The notes: generated from the sequence alone by a model not told the origin. 64,000 nt of DNA from Methylobacterium aquaticum (GCF_016804325.1 NZ_CP043627.1:5253001-5317000); one strand, 5' to 3'; shown: positions 21,697-30,427, numbered from the stretch's first letter. Numbers and translations: made by a program.

Positions 21697-21939
21697 ATGC
21701 TCAGCATCCGTGATCGCGAGATCCGAACCCTTGCCGAAGCGGTGATGAGGACACGCGGGGCCCCGACCCTTACCGCCGCGATCAAGCTCGCCCTGCACAA
21801 CGAGATCCGCCGCGCCGAGGAGGAAATCCCGCTGCGCGAGCGGGTCGCGGCGCTCCGCGCACGGGCGCTCGCCAAGGCGGATCGCCCGAGGCTGCCGGCC
21901 CTCACCGACGACGAACGCGACCAATTCTGGGAACGCTGA
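21697..21939 (+). CDS. vapB: VapB-type antitoxin
   Basis: An 80-residue PSK/VapB-family antitoxin. The N-terminal DNA-binding part (LSIRDREIRTLAEAVM, with a TLTAAIKLALHNEI helix) is followed by a charged, flexible toxin-binding C-terminus. CAGGAGAC precedes the ATG. Its stop shares one base with the vapC start (TGATG), the usual antitoxin-toxin coupling. It should neutralise the toxin and repress the operon. Confidence 0.9.
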   Translation: MLSIRDREIRTLAEAVMRTRGAPTLTAAIKLALHNEIRRAEEEIPLRERVAALRARALAKADRPRLPALTDDERDQFWER

Positions 21940-22346
21940 TGTTCATCGAGACCTCGGCCGTCGTCGCGATCCTCGCGGGCGAAGCGGAGGCGGCGGTTTT
22001 CCTCGACCTCATCGACGGGGCCGAGCGACGGGAGACCGGCGCGCATGTCCGGCTCGAGGCCACGATCAACCTCGCTCGCATCCTTGGCTTGAGCATCCTC
22101 GATTCCCAGGATCTGTACGATGACTTCATCCGGGCCGCCCGGATCACGATCGTACCGGTCGACGACGAGGTCGCACGCCGGGCTGTGGAGGCCTTCGCGG
22201 TCTACGGCAAGGGGCAGGGTCATCCGGCCCGGCTGAACTTCGCCGATTGCCTCTCCTATGCCTGCGCGCACCGCAACCGCCTGCCGATCCTGTTCAAAGG
22301 ACGCGATTTCTCCCAAACCGACCTCGCCCTGGCCATCACGGGGTAA
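21939..22346 (+). CDS. vapC: VapC-type PIN-domain RNase toxin
   Basis: A 135-residue PIN-domain ribonuclease toxin. Acidic active-site positions are Glu4 in MFIETSAVVAIL (Asp in most VapC), a Glu in VRLEATINLARIL, Asp in NFADCLSYA and the late Asp in GRDFSQTDL. The Asp-to-Glu change at the first position is conservative and occurs in some relatives, so activity is not excluded. With VapB it forms a plasmid-stabilising module. Confidence 0.9.
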   Translation: MFIETSAVVAILAGEAEAAVFLDLIDGAERRETGAHVRLEATINLARILGLSILDSQDLYDDFIRAARITIVPVDDEVARRAVEAFAVYGKGQGHPARLNFADCLSYACAHRNRLPILFKGRDFSQTDLALAITG

Positions 22347-22382
22347 GGACGCCCGGGTCTTCTGCGGCCTCGGCGGGACGTC

Positions 22383-23780
22383 TCACGCTCGCGCCGTCCC
22401 CTCGATTTCCTCCCGCAGGAACCGCGCGAAACGCGGATCGCTCAAGTAAGCGACGTTGACCCGCATCATCGGCGGCCCGGCCGGCCCCTCGGGACAAAAG
22501 ATTCCGCCGGGCGCGATCAGGATGCCGTGCGCGGCGGCACGGCGCGACAGGGCGTCGAGGTCGGTCGCCTCCGGCAGCCCGCACCACAGGTAATAGCCGC
22601 CCCGCGGCTCGCCGAAGACCGGAAGCCTCAAGCCCTGCAGGACCGCCCTCCCCTGCAACGATGCCGCCTCGATCCGCCCGCCGAGGCGGCGCAGGTGGCG
22701 GCGGTAGCGGCCGCTCTCGATCAGGTCGTGGATGATCCGCTCGACGAAGCCGGAGCTGTTGACGCTCGTCACCATCTTGAGGTCGCGTAAAGCTTCCACG
22801 ACCTCCGCCCGCGCGGCGATGTAGCCGCAGCGCAGGCTGGCCGAGAGGGTCTTGGCGAAGGTGCCGACATAGATCACCCGCTCGAGCTGATCGAGGGCGG
22901 CGAGCCGGGCCTGCGCCGCCGGCAGCACGTCGGCGAAGGGGTCGCTCTCGACGATGCGCAGATCGAGCGCGGCGGCACGCTGCAGCAGCCGGTGGGCGAC
23001 CGGCAGGGTGAGCGACGAGCCGGTCGGGTTATGGGCGAGCGACTGGGTGAAGAACAGCCGCGCGCCGCTCGCGCGGGCTTGGGCATCGAGATGGGCGACG
23101 TCCGGCCCGTCCGGGTTGCGCCACACCCCGAGGATGCGGGCCTTGGCGAGGCGCAGCTTGCCGAAGAGCGGGTAATAGCCCGGGCTGTCGACCAGCACCG
23201 GCTCTCCCGGCGCCACGAACTGGCGGATGATCAGGTCGAGGGCGTGGTTGGCGCCGCTGGTGAGCAGCACCCGGTCCGGCTCGGCCTGGATCGACCGCTC
23301 GGCGAGGAGCAGCGCCAGCGTCCGGCGCAGGGGCAGGTAGCCGCCCGGGCTGCCGTAGCTCTCGCTCGCCGCCCCCACCGACGGGCGCAGGTGGCGGCCG
23401 ATTTCGGAACTCTCCATCCAGGCCGGCGGCGGCCGGCCGTCGCCGACGCGCACGTCGTAATGCCGGTCCAGCTGCTCGCGCAGCAGCCAGACGCTGTCCA
23501 AAGCCGCGACCGGGACGGGGTCGGGCGCGGCGGCGGGGGCCAGGGACCGGCCGGAGACGTAGAACCCGGAGCCCGGCCGGCTCTCGACCCGGCCCGAGGC
23601 GACGAGGCGCTCATAGGCCTCGACCACGGTGTTCTTCGACACCGCGAAGCCGGATGCCGCCGCCCGGATCGAGGGCAGGCGCTCGCCGGTGCGGAGGAGC
23701 CCGCGATCGATCCGCTCGCTCAGTCCGGCGACCACCTGCTCGACCCGGGTCCGCGGCTCGGGTTTCCCGACTGTATCCAT
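22383..23780 (-). CDS. MocR-type regulator (GntR HTH fused to class I aminotransferase domain)
   Basis: PLP-binding transcription factor of 465 residues. The N-terminal GntR helix-turn-helix (about 10-75, GERLPSIRAAASGFAVSKNTVVEAYERL) is fused to an aminotransferase fold with NPTGSSL, the Asp in RIVESDPFAD and the PLP lysine in GTFAKTLSAS. MocR proteins such as GabR, PdxR and TauR regulate neighbouring divergent operons. Here the divergent neighbour is the HMG-CoA reductase gene, with a pair of 12-bp direct repeats in between. The start at 23780 follows from the domain beginning. Confidence 0.88.
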   Translation of the reverse strand: MDTVGKPEPRTRVEQVVAGLSERIDRGLLRTGERLPSIRAAASGFAVSKNTVVEAYERLVASGRVESRPGSGFYVSGRSLAPAAAPDPVPVAALDSVWLLREQLDRHYDVRVGDGRPPPAWMESSEIGRHLRPSVGAASESYGSPGGYLPLRRTLALLLAERSIQAEPDRVLLTSGANHALDLIIRQFVAPGEPVLVDSPGYYPLFGKLRLAKARILGVWRNPDGPDVAHLDAQARASGARLFFTQSLAHNPTGSSLTLPVAHRLLQRAAALDLRIVESDPFADVLPAAQARLAALDQLERVIYVGTFAKTLSASLRCGYIAARAEVVEALRDLKMVTSVNSSGFVERIIHDLIESGRYRRHLRRLGGRIEAASLQGRAVLQGLRLPVFGEPRGGYYLWCGLPEATDLDALSRRAAAHGILIAPGGIFCPEGPAGPPMMRVNVAYLSDPRFARFLREEIEGTARA

Positions 23781-23788
23781 GCGGCGAA

Positions 23789-23855
23789 GGGTACGGTGCC
23801 TCCCGCAAAGGCGCAAAGCGTTCCTTGTGGGATGGGAATGGACGGGTACGGTGCC
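23789..23855. promoter_or_regulatory. Paired 12-bp direct repeats between mocR and mvaA (candidate MocR operator)
   Basis: GGGTACGGTGCC occurs exactly twice, at 23789-23800 and 23844-23855, start to start 55 bp (about five DNA turns). MocR-family regulators characteristically bind spaced direct repeats in the divergent region next to their gene. This is the only exact repeat of that size noticed here. Confidence 0.65.
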
Positions 23856-23912
23856 GACAACAAGCAGGGTCTTACATGCCCGGACGAGGGAGAAACGCCA
23901 CGGTGCCCGCGG

Positions 23913-25250
23913 ATGCGGCCGCCCTCGTCCGGCGCGGGTCGACCCGATCGGATCGGCAGCAGGCACCATGCAAGATACCCCCCGGCGAACCGCACCTCGC
24001 GCATCGCCGGCTTCCACAAGAAGAGCCCGCGCGAGCGCCTCGACCTCGTCGCCGCCTTCGCCGACCTGTCTCCGGCCGAGGTCGCGCATCTCGCCGAGTT
24101 CGGCAACCTCAGCCCCGACCTCGCCGACCGGCTGATCGAGAACGTGATCGGCACGATGACCGTCCCGATCGGCATCGCCACCAACATGCGGATCGATGGC
24201 GAGGACGTGCTGATCCCGATGGCGACCGAGGAATCCTCGGTGGTGGCCGCGGTCTGCAACGCGGCCCGCCAGGTCTACGAGGACGGCTTCACCACCTCGG
24301 TCTCCGGCAACCTGATGATCGCGCAGGTGCAGGTCGTCGGGGTGAGCGATCCCCATGCGGCGCGCCTGCGCATCCTGGAGCAGCGCGAGGCCCTGCGGAC
24401 GCTCTGCGATGCCTGCGACCCGGTGCTGGTTCGCCTCGGCGGGGGCCTGCGCGATGTCGAGGTCCGGGTGCTCGACAGCCTGGGCGGCCCGATGGTGGTG
24501 ACGCATCTTATCGTCGATACCCGCGACGCCATGGGGGCGAACGCCGTCAACACCATGGCGGAGGCGGTGGCCCCCCACATCGCCGGCTGGAGCGGCGGCC
24601 GCGTGTATCTCCGCATCCTCTCGAACCTCGCCGACCGGCGCCTCGCCCGGGCTCACGCGGTCTGGCGCACCGACGCCATCGGAGGGCCGGAGGTGCGCGA
24701 CGGCATCGTCAGCGCCTACCACCTCGCCGAGGCCGATCCCTACCGCGCCGCGACCCACAACAAGGGGATCATGAACGGCATCGACGCCGTGGTGCTCGCC
24801 ACCGGCAACGACACGCGGGCGATCGAGGCCGGCGCCCATGCCTACGCGGCGCGCTCGGGCCGCTACACCAGCCTCACCCGCTACGAGGTCACGGCCTCGG
24901 GCGATCTCAGCGCCTCGATCGAGCTGCCGCTCGCGGTCGGCCTCGTCGGCGGCGCGACCAAGATCCATCCGACCGCCCAGGCCTGCCTGAAGATTCTCGG
25001 GGCGACGACGGCGGAGCGGCTGGCACGGATCATCGCGGCGGTGGGGCTCGCCCAGAACTTCTCCGCCCTCAAGGCGCTCGCCACCACCGGCATCCAGAAG
25101 GGCCACATGGCGCTCCACGCCCAGAACATCGCCATGATGGCCGGGGCGCTCGGCGAGGAGATCGAGGCGGTGGCCCGCGTGCTGGTCGAGCGGCGCCTGG
25201 TGCGGCTCGACGTGGCGCAGGAGGTTCTGGGGGAGATGCGTGCCGGGTGA
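23913..25250 (+). CDS. mvaA: Class II (degradative-type) HMG-CoA reductase
   Basis: Interconverts mevalonate and HMG-CoA with NAD(P). Class II signatures are present: SRIAGFHKKSPRERL at the N-terminus, ENVIGTMTVPIGIATN with catalytic Glu, the cofactor helix DTRDAMGANAVNTM, NKGIMNGIDAVVLATGNDTR with catalytic Lys and Asp, and the C-terminal GIQKGHMALHAQNIA with catalytic His. HMG-CoA lyase downstream argues for the mevalonate-degrading direction, as in Pseudomonas mevalonii mvaAB. Start uncertain: 23913 is the nearest in-frame ATG (445 residues). ATG 23968 with one more C in the C6 run at 23978-23983 gives a more normal N-terminus MQDTPPANRTSRIAG. Confidence 0.9.
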   Translation: MRPPSSGAGRPDRIGSRHHARYPPANRTSRIAGFHKKSPRERLDLVAAFADLSPAEVAHLAEFGNLSPDLADRLIENVIGTMTVPIGIATNMRIDGEDVLIPMATEESSVVAAVCNAARQVYEDGFTTSVSGNLMIAQVQVVGVSDPHAARLRILEQREALRTLCDACDPVLVRLGGGLRDVEVRVLDSLGGPMVVTHLIVDTRDAMGANAVNTMAEAVAPHIAGWSGGRVYLRILSNLADRRLARAHAVWRTDAIGGPEVRDGIVSAYHLAEADPYRAATHNKGIMNGIDAVVLATGNDTRAIEAGAHAYAARSGRYTSLTRYEVTASGDLSASIELPLAVGLVGGATKIHPTAQACLKILGATTAERLARIIAAVGLAQNFSALKALATTGIQKGHMALHAQNIAMMAGALGEEIEAVARVLVERRLVRLDVAQEVLGEMRAG

Positions 25251-25292
25251 GGAACAGCCAGGCTTCCTCTTGTAGCCTCATCCCACCCAGAA

Positions 25293-25411
25293 CCTCATCC
25301 TGAGGTGTCAGTCGATCGAAGATCGACTGACCTCGAAGGAGGGTTCCAGATAACGCACAGATTCCTGGAGCCCTCCTTCGAGGCTCACTCCGTTCGCACC
25401 TCAGGATGAGG
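25293..25411. repeat. Long palindromic repeat, family A copy 3
   Basis: A 119-bp complete copy with left accessory hairpin GTCAGTCGATC-GAA-GATCGACTGAC. It lies between mvaA and the binding-protein gene and may separate their transcript levels. Confidence 0.92.
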
Positions 25412-25494
25412 TCGCGGGTAGGCCAATCTGCTTACAAACATACTGAACAACCGCCGATCCAACGGCCGATCAACGCTCTCCCGGGAGGACAACC

Positions 25495-26715
25495 ATGCCG
25501 CCACTCACCCGCCTCGCCACCCGCCTGCTCGCCGGCGCCGCCCTGCTCATGGCCGCCGGCACCGCCCGCGCCGAGGTGACGACTGTGAAGCTCGGGGTGC
25601 TCACCGATCTCAGCGGCTTTGCCGCCGATTCCACCGGCGAGGGCTCGGTGGTCGCCGCCCGCCTCGCGGTCGAGGATTTTCGCAAGGAGAACCCGTCGAT
25701 CAAGGTCGAGGTGATCCAGTCCGACCACCAGAACAAGCCCGATATCGGCTCGGCCACCGCCCGGCGCTGGGTCGCCGAGGGCCAGGTCGACGCGATCCTC
25801 GACGTGCCGTTCTCCTCGGTGGCGTTGGCCGTGCAGGAGGTGGTGCGCGATTCGAAGGCCGCCTTCATCGCCTCCGGCCCCGGCACCTCGGACCTGACCG
25901 GCCCGAAATGCTCGGCCAACACCGTGCACTGGACCTACGACACCTGGGCGCTCGCCCACGGCACTGCGCTGGCGCTGGTGCGCGCCGGCAAGACCAAGTG
26001 GTTCTTCCTCACCGCCGATTACGCCTTCGGCCACGCGCTCGAGACCGATGCGGCGCGGGTGGTGAAGCAGGAGGGCGGCCAGGTGGTGGGGACCGTGCGC
26101 CACCCGACGGCGGCGGCCGACTTCTCGTCATTCCTGCTCCAGGCGCAGGGCAGCCGCGCCCAGGTGATCGCGCTCGCCAACGCCGTCGGCGACACGGTCA
26201 ACTCGGTCAAGCAGGCGGCGGAGTTCGGCATCACCGGCGGCGGCCAGGATCTCGCCGCGCTCCTGATGCAGCTCTCCGACGTCCACGCGATCGGCCTCAA
26301 GGACGCACAAGGGCTCTACCTGACGGAGGGGTTCTACTGGGACACCAATGACGGCACCCGCGCCTTCGCCGACCGCTTCGCCGCCCAGATGAAGGGCCGC
26401 CGCCCCACCGCGAACCAGGCCGGCGTCTATGCCGGGGCGCTGGCCTACCTGCGCGCCGCGGCGCTCGCCGGCAGCACCGACGGCCGCACGGTCGTCGCCC
26501 GGATGAAGGCGGGGCCGACCAACGATCCGCTGTTCGGCGAAGGAACCGTCCGCGAGGACGGCCGGCACGTCCACCCGATGTACCTGTTCCAGGTGAAGAG
26601 CCCGTCCGAATCGAAGGGGCCGTTCGACTATTACAAGCTCGTCCAGACGATTCCCGCCGCCGAGGCGTTCCGGCCCCTGGCGGATGGGCGCTGCCCGCTG
26701 GTGAAGGCGCCGTGA
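25495..26715 (+). CDS. ABC transporter substrate-binding protein, LivK/branched-chain type (orphan)
   Basis: Periplasmic binding protein of 406 residues with a signal peptide (cleavage after ARA, before EVTTVK) and the Leu/Ile/Val-binding fold: LGVLTDLSGFAAD, IQSDHQNKPDIGSATARRW, FIASGPGTSDLTGPKC and FFLTADYAFGHALE. No permease or ATPase genes accompany it, so it must use components encoded elsewhere, or be a remnant of a larger cluster. Placed between HMG-CoA reductase and lyase genes, it may bind mevalonate or a precursor. GGGAGGA precedes the ATG; the stop overlaps the lyase start as GTGA. Confidence 0.85.
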   Translation: MPPLTRLATRLLAGAALLMAAGTARAEVTTVKLGVLTDLSGFAADSTGEGSVVAARLAVEDFRKENPSIKVEVIQSDHQNKPDIGSATARRWVAEGQVDAILDVPFSSVALAVQEVVRDSKAAFIASGPGTSDLTGPKCSANTVHWTYDTWALAHGTALALVRAGKTKWFFLTADYAFGHALETDAARVVKQEGGQVVGTVRHPTAAADFSSFLLQAQGSRAQVIALANAVGDTVNSVKQAAEFGITGGGQDLAALLMQLSDVHAIGLKDAQGLYLTEGFYWDTNDGTRAFADRFAAQMKGRRPTANQAGVYAGALAYLRAAALAGSTDGRTVVARMKAGPTNDPLFGEGTVREDGRHVHPMYLFQVKSPSESKGPFDYYKLVQTIPAAEAFRPLADGRCPLVKAP

Positions 26716-27584
26716 GTCCCCTCCCCTCCCGTGTGCGGATCGTCGAGGTCGGTCCCCGCGACGGGCTCCAGAACGAGCCCGTCACCGTGCCGACCGCCGT
26801 GAAGGTGGAGCTGATCGAGCGGCTGCTCGCCGCCGGCCTGACCCATATCGAGATCGGCAGCTTCGTCTCGGCCCGATGGGTGCCGCAGATGGCCGACACC
26901 GCCGCGGTGATGGCCCGGCTGCCGCCGAACCCGGCGGGGCGCTACGCCGTGCTGGTGCCGAACCTCAAGGGGTTCGCGGCGGCGAAGGAAGCGGGCGCCG
27001 GCGAGGTCGCGGTCTTCGCCTCGGCCTCCGAGGCGTTTTCGCGGGCCAACATCAACTGCTCGATCGCCGAGAGCCTGGAGCGCTTCCAGCCGGTGGCCGA
27101 GGCGGCCCGCGCCGCCGGGATCCCACTTCGGGGCTACGTCTCCTGCGTGCTCGGCTGCCCCTACGAGGGGATGGTGGCGCCGCAGGCCGTGGCGAACGTG
27201 GCAAGCCGCCTCGTTGGGATGGGCTGCTACGAGGTCTCCCTCGGCGACACGATCGGGGCAGGCACACCGGATTCCGCCCGCGCCTGCGTCGCGACGGTGG
27301 CCGAGACGATCCCGCGGGAGCGCATCGCGCTGCATGTCCACGATACGCGGGGACAGGCGCTCGCCAACATCCGCGCCTGCCTCGAACTCGGCGTGTCGGT
27401 GGTCGATGCCGCGGTCGCGGGGCTCGGCGGCTGCCCCTACGCGGCGGGCGCCCCCGGCAACGTCGCCACCGAGGCGGTGGTGGCGGAACTCGACCGGCTC
27501 GGGATCGCGACCGGGATCGATCCCGATCGCCTCGCCGAGGCAGGGCGCTTCATCACCGGGGCGCTCGGTCGCGCCCCGGCCTGA
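26712..27584 (+). CDS. mvaB: Hydroxymethylglutaryl-CoA lyase
   Basis: Cleaves HMG-CoA to acetoacetate and acetyl-CoA in the cytoplasm. The TIM-barrel protein of 290 residues opens with VEVGPRDGLQNE (catalytic Arg, Asp), has HIEIGSFVS, a metal-binding HVHDTRGQA and the hallmark flexible-loop motif GLGGCPYAAGAPGNVATE with the active-site Cys. The start is GTG overlapping the binding-protein stop. With mvaA it completes the two-step route mevalonate to acetoacetate; leucine breakdown is the alternative use, but no other leucine-pathway genes are near. Confidence 0.93.
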   Translation: MSPLPSRVRIVEVGPRDGLQNEPVTVPTAVKVELIERLLAAGLTHIEIGSFVSARWVPQMADTAAVMARLPPNPAGRYAVLVPNLKGFAAAKEAGAGEVAVFASASEAFSRANINCSIAESLERFQPVAEAARAAGIPLRGYVSCVLGCPYEGMVAPQAVANVASRLVGMGCYEVSLGDTIGAGTPDSARACVATVAETIPRERIALHVHDTRGQALANIRACLELGVSVVDAAVAGLGGCPYAAGAPGNVATEAVVAELDRLGIATGIDPDRLAEAGRFITGALGRAPA

Positions 27585-27587
27585 GGG

Positions 27588-28421
27588 TCAGCGCAGCCGC
27601 TCGGCCGCCCAGGCGATGTGGTCGTCCATGAAGGTCGAGATGAAGAAGTAGGAGTGGTCGTAACCCTCGCGCATGTTGAGCGTGAGCCCGATCCCGGCCT
27701 TCTTGCACGCCTCCTCCAGCAGCCAGGGGCGCAGGCCGTCATTGAGGAAGGAATCGGCCGTGCCCTGGTCGACGAGGAATTCCGGGAAGCGGCGGCCATC
27801 CTCGATCAGCGCGGTGGCGTCGTGGCGGCGCCAGGCGGCCTCGTCCGCGCCGAGATACTTGGTCAGCGCCGGCTTCGACCAGCCGGCGGTCGAGGGCTGG
27901 ACGATCGGCGCGAAGGCGCTGCACGAGCGGAAGCGCTCCGGGTGGTTGAGCGCGATGGTCAGCGCGCCGTGGCCGCCCATCGAGTGCCCGAAGATGCCCT
28001 GGCGCTCCATGTCGACCGGGAATTCGCGGGCGACGAGGGCCGGCAGCTCCTCGGTGATGTAGGACCACATGCGGTAGTTGCGGTCGTACGGCGCTTGGGT
28101 GGCGTCGACGTAGAAGCCGGCGCCGCAGCCGAACTGCCAGTTGTCGGGCTCGTCCGGCACGTCCGGCCCGCGCGGGCTGGTGTCGGGCGCGACGATGGCG
28201 ATGCCGTGCTGCGCGGCGGCCCGGCGGTACTCGCCCTTGTCCATCACGTTGGCGTGGGTGCAGGTCAGGCCCGACAGGTACCACAGCACCGGCACCTTTC
28301 CGGTTTCCGCCTGCGGCGGCAGGTAGACCGCGAAGGTCATCGGGCAGCGCGTCGTCTCGGCCTCGTGCCGGTAGACGCCCTGGATGCCGCCATGCGAGCG
28401 GGCCTTCGAGATGGTGTCCAT
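27588..28421 (-). CDS. fghA: S-formylglutathione hydrolase
   Basis: Hydrolyses S-formylglutathione to formate and glutathione, the second step of glutathione-dependent formaldehyde oxidation. Esterase-D type alpha/beta hydrolase of 277 residues: YLSGLTCTHANVMDKGEYRR, nucleophile elbow FGHSMGGHGAL with catalytic Ser, the Asp in DQGTADSFL and the His in YDHSYFFI. The start at 28421 is supported by AGGGGAT upstream and the N-terminus ISKARSHGGIQGVY. It is downstream of frmA on the same strand. Convergent with mvaB, only three bases between the stops. Confidence 0.95.
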   Translation of the reverse strand: MDTISKARSHGGIQGVYRHEAETTRCPMTFAVYLPPQAETGKVPVLWYLSGLTCTHANVMDKGEYRRAAAQHGIAIVAPDTSPRGPDVPDEPDNWQFGCGAGFYVDATQAPYDRNYRMWSYITEELPALVAREFPVDMERQGIFGHSMGGHGALTIALNHPERFRSCSAFAPIVQPSTAGWSKPALTKYLGADEAAWRRHDATALIEDGRRFPEFLVDQGTADSFLNDGLRPWLLEEACKKAGIGLTLNMREGYDHSYFFISTFMDDHIAWAAERLR

Positions 28422-28495
28422 GTCGCCGTGATCCCCTGCCCTCTTGACCTGTCTCCGGCGGTACGCGTCCCGCACCGCCGGCTCAACCGACCTTT

Positions 28496-28623
28496 TATAC
28501 CAATGGCCCAAGATGCTGACGCATCGGGCCATTGAGCCGTCTCGAATCGTCTATGCCAAGCCAGAGGCTTGACGAAAATTCGAGAACGGAACCAAAGGTC
28601 GTTTCCAAAGACCGTTGGTATTA
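28496..28623. repeat. Intergenic palindromic element with TATACCAA / TTGGTATTA ends
   Basis: Between fghA and frmA a ~128-bp imperfect palindrome starts TATACCAA and ends TTGGTATTA. Inside are hairpins AATGGCCC...GATGC with GCATCGGGCCATT (28502-28533), TCTCGAAT with ATTCGAGA, and AAGCC-AGAG-GCTT. Its right end forms the frmA stop codon. It has the look of a small non-coding repeat (MITE- or REP-like) and may process the frmA-fghA message. No second full copy was noticed in the window. Confidence 0.55.
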
Positions 28624-29754
28624 GAACACCACGACCGAGCGGATCGACTTGCCCTCGTGCATCAGGTCGAAGCCGTGGTTGATGTCCTCGAGCGGCATGG
28701 TGTGGGTGATGAGATCGTCGATGTTGATCTTCCCCTCCATGTACCAGTCGACGATCTTCGGCACGTCGGTACGGCCGCGGGCGCCGCCGAAGGCCGAGCC
28801 CTTCCAGACGCGGCCGGTGACGAGCTGGAACGGACGGGTCGAGATCTCGCGGCCGGCCTCGGCCACGCCGATGACGATCGACTCGCCCCAGCCGCGGTGG
28901 CAGCACTCGAGCGCCTGGCGCATCACGTGGACGTTGCCGGTGCAGTCGAACGAGAAGTCGGCGCCGCCACCCGTCACGTCGAGGATCGCCTGCACGACCT
29001 TGTCGGTGCCGACCTCGTTCGGGTTGATGAAGTGGGTCATGCCGAACTTCTCGGCCATCGCCCGCTTGTCGGGGTTGATGTCGACGCCGATGATCTTGTC
29101 GGCGCCGACCATGCGGGCGCCCTGGATCACGTTGAGGCCGATGCCGCCGAGACCGAACACCACCACGTTGGCGCCCGGCCACACCTTGGCGGTGTAGATC
29201 ACCGCACCCAGCCCGGTGGTGACGCCGCAGCCGATGTAGCAGATCTTGTCGAAGGGGGCGTCCTCGCGCACCTTCGCCAGTGCGATCTCGGGCAGCACGG
29301 TGAAGTTCGAGAAGGTCGAGCAGCCCATGTAGTGATACACGGTGTTGGCGCCCGGGCTGCCGCCGGTGGAGTCGCAGCGGAAGCGGCTGGTGCCGTCGGG
29401 CATCACGCCCTGCCCCTGCGTCGCGCGGATCGCCGTGCAGAGGTTGGTGCGCTGCGACAGGCAGGACTTACAGTTGCGGCATTCCGGCGTGTAGAGCGGG
29501 ATGACGTGGTCGCCGGGCTTCAGCGTCGTCACGCCGGCCCCGACCTCGCGCACGATGCCGGCGCCCTCGTGGCCGAGGATCGCCGGGAACTTGCCCTCGG
29601 AATCGAGGCCCGACAGGGTGTAGGCGTCGGTGTGGCAGATGCCGGTGGCCATCACCTCGACCAGGACCTCACCGGGCTTGGGGCCTTCGAGATCGATGGT
29701 CTCGATGGTGAGGGGCTTCTTGGCTTCCCAGGCAACGGCGGCGCGCGTCTTCAT
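28621..29754 (-). CDS. frmA: S-(hydroxymethyl)glutathione dehydrogenase / class III alcohol dehydrogenase
   Basis: Zinc enzyme of 377 residues oxidising S-hydroxymethylglutathione (formaldehyde plus glutathione) with NAD. Catalytic zinc ligands lie in [15 protein letters not shown] and the later ICYIGCG. Structural zinc is bound by the four-Cys lobe [15 protein letters not shown]. The coenzyme fold shows [15 protein letters not shown]. Class III features and the adjacent fghA fix the function. The start at 29754 has GGAGA upstream. This route differs from the tetrahydromethanopterin route of some Methylobacterium, and may serve formaldehyde from methylated substrates or nitrosoglutathione removal. 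Confidence 0.96.
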   Translation of the reverse strand: MKTRAAVAWEAKKPLTIETIDLEGPKPGEVLVEVMATGICHTDAYTLSGLDSEGKFPAILGHEGAGIVREVGAGVTTLKPGDHVIPLYTPECRNCKSCLSQRTNLCTAIRATQGQGVMPDGTSRFRCDSTGGSPGANTVYHYMGCSTFSNFTVLPEIALAKVREDAPFDKICYIGCGVTTGLGAVIYTAKVWPGANVVVFGLGGIGLNVIQGARMVGADKIIGVDINPDKRAMAEKFGMTHFINPNEVGTDKVVQAILDVTGGGADFSFDCTGNVHVMRQALECCHRGWGESIVIGVAEAGREISTRPFQLVTGRVWKGSAFGGARGRTDVPKIVDWYMEGKINIDDLITHTMPLEDINHGFDLMHEGKSIRSVVVF

Positions 29755-30190
29755 GGTGTCTCCAACCGGATCGATGTCGTGTGAGAGCGCGGCGCCCCGC
29801 AAGGGCTGCGGCTCGGGCCGCCCGCTGAATGGCTCGCTCTGTGCTGCGATTTGATGAAGGCCGCAACGGTGCGGTGCAACAAACTTTAGTCCAAAGCGGC
29901 AGTCGATCCGGGGCGCGACACCGGCGGTGACAGTCGTTGGTCACGGACTGTCACATCGATGCTTCATGTTATAGTATTACAGATTGTCGATGACGGTCGG
30001 ATCGTCGTGGGACGCACTGGGCGGGCGATCGACTCCGCGGGGGCGCCCTCCCCCATCCCGCTGGCGTCGAGGCCGTGACCGACCGAACGCGCGCCCATCG
30101 TCACGATAGAACCGGCCCCGCCAGGGTCGATCGCGACCGCTTCATCATCGTCGGCCGGGCACGCAATGACCCGAGATATCCCAACCACGA
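29755..30190. other. Intergenic region upstream of frmA
   Basis: No convincing gene. It includes the frmA promoter zone, the 9-bp inverted repeat at 29927-29954 and an AT-rich patch near 29965-29990 unlike the surrounding DNA. Confidence 0.5.
29927..29954. promoter_or_regulatory. Inverted repeat upstream of frmA (candidate operator)
   Basis: Perfect 9-bp arms GTGACAGTC (29927-29935) and GACTGTCAC (29946-29954) with a 10-bp spacer, 173 bp upstream of the frmA ATG and followed by an AT-rich stretch. No T-run follows, so an operator for a formaldehyde-responsive regulator is likelier than a terminator. No regulator gene lies adjacent. Confidence 0.5.
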
Positions 30191-30309
30191 CCTCATCCTG
30201 AGGTGCGACCGAAGGGAGCCTCGAAGGAGGGCTCCAGGGATCACAGAGGCTTCTGGAGCCCTCCTTCCAGGTCAGTCGATCTGCGATCGACTGACACCTC
30301 AGGATGAGG
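30191..30309. repeat. Long palindromic repeat, family A copy 4
   Basis: A 119-bp copy. The left accessory hairpin is replaced by CGACCGAAGGGAG; on the right side GTCAGTCGAT-CTGCG-ATCGACTGAC is complete. It lies downstream of repB. Confidence 0.92.
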
Positions 30310-30427
30310 TCACGGGTGAGAAGAGCGGGCAGGAAGCTTGAACGGTCCCATCAAAGACATCCAAGCTCGGAATCAGAAACCCCTCCGACCTCATCATGCG
30401 GCCCCGCCCTCGTCCAGTCCGGCCCCC

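Noticed and set aside
29964..30188. 74-codon minus-strand frame upstream of frmA
   Set aside because: No ribosome site or plausible fold; it overlaps an AT-rich regulatory-looking stretch.
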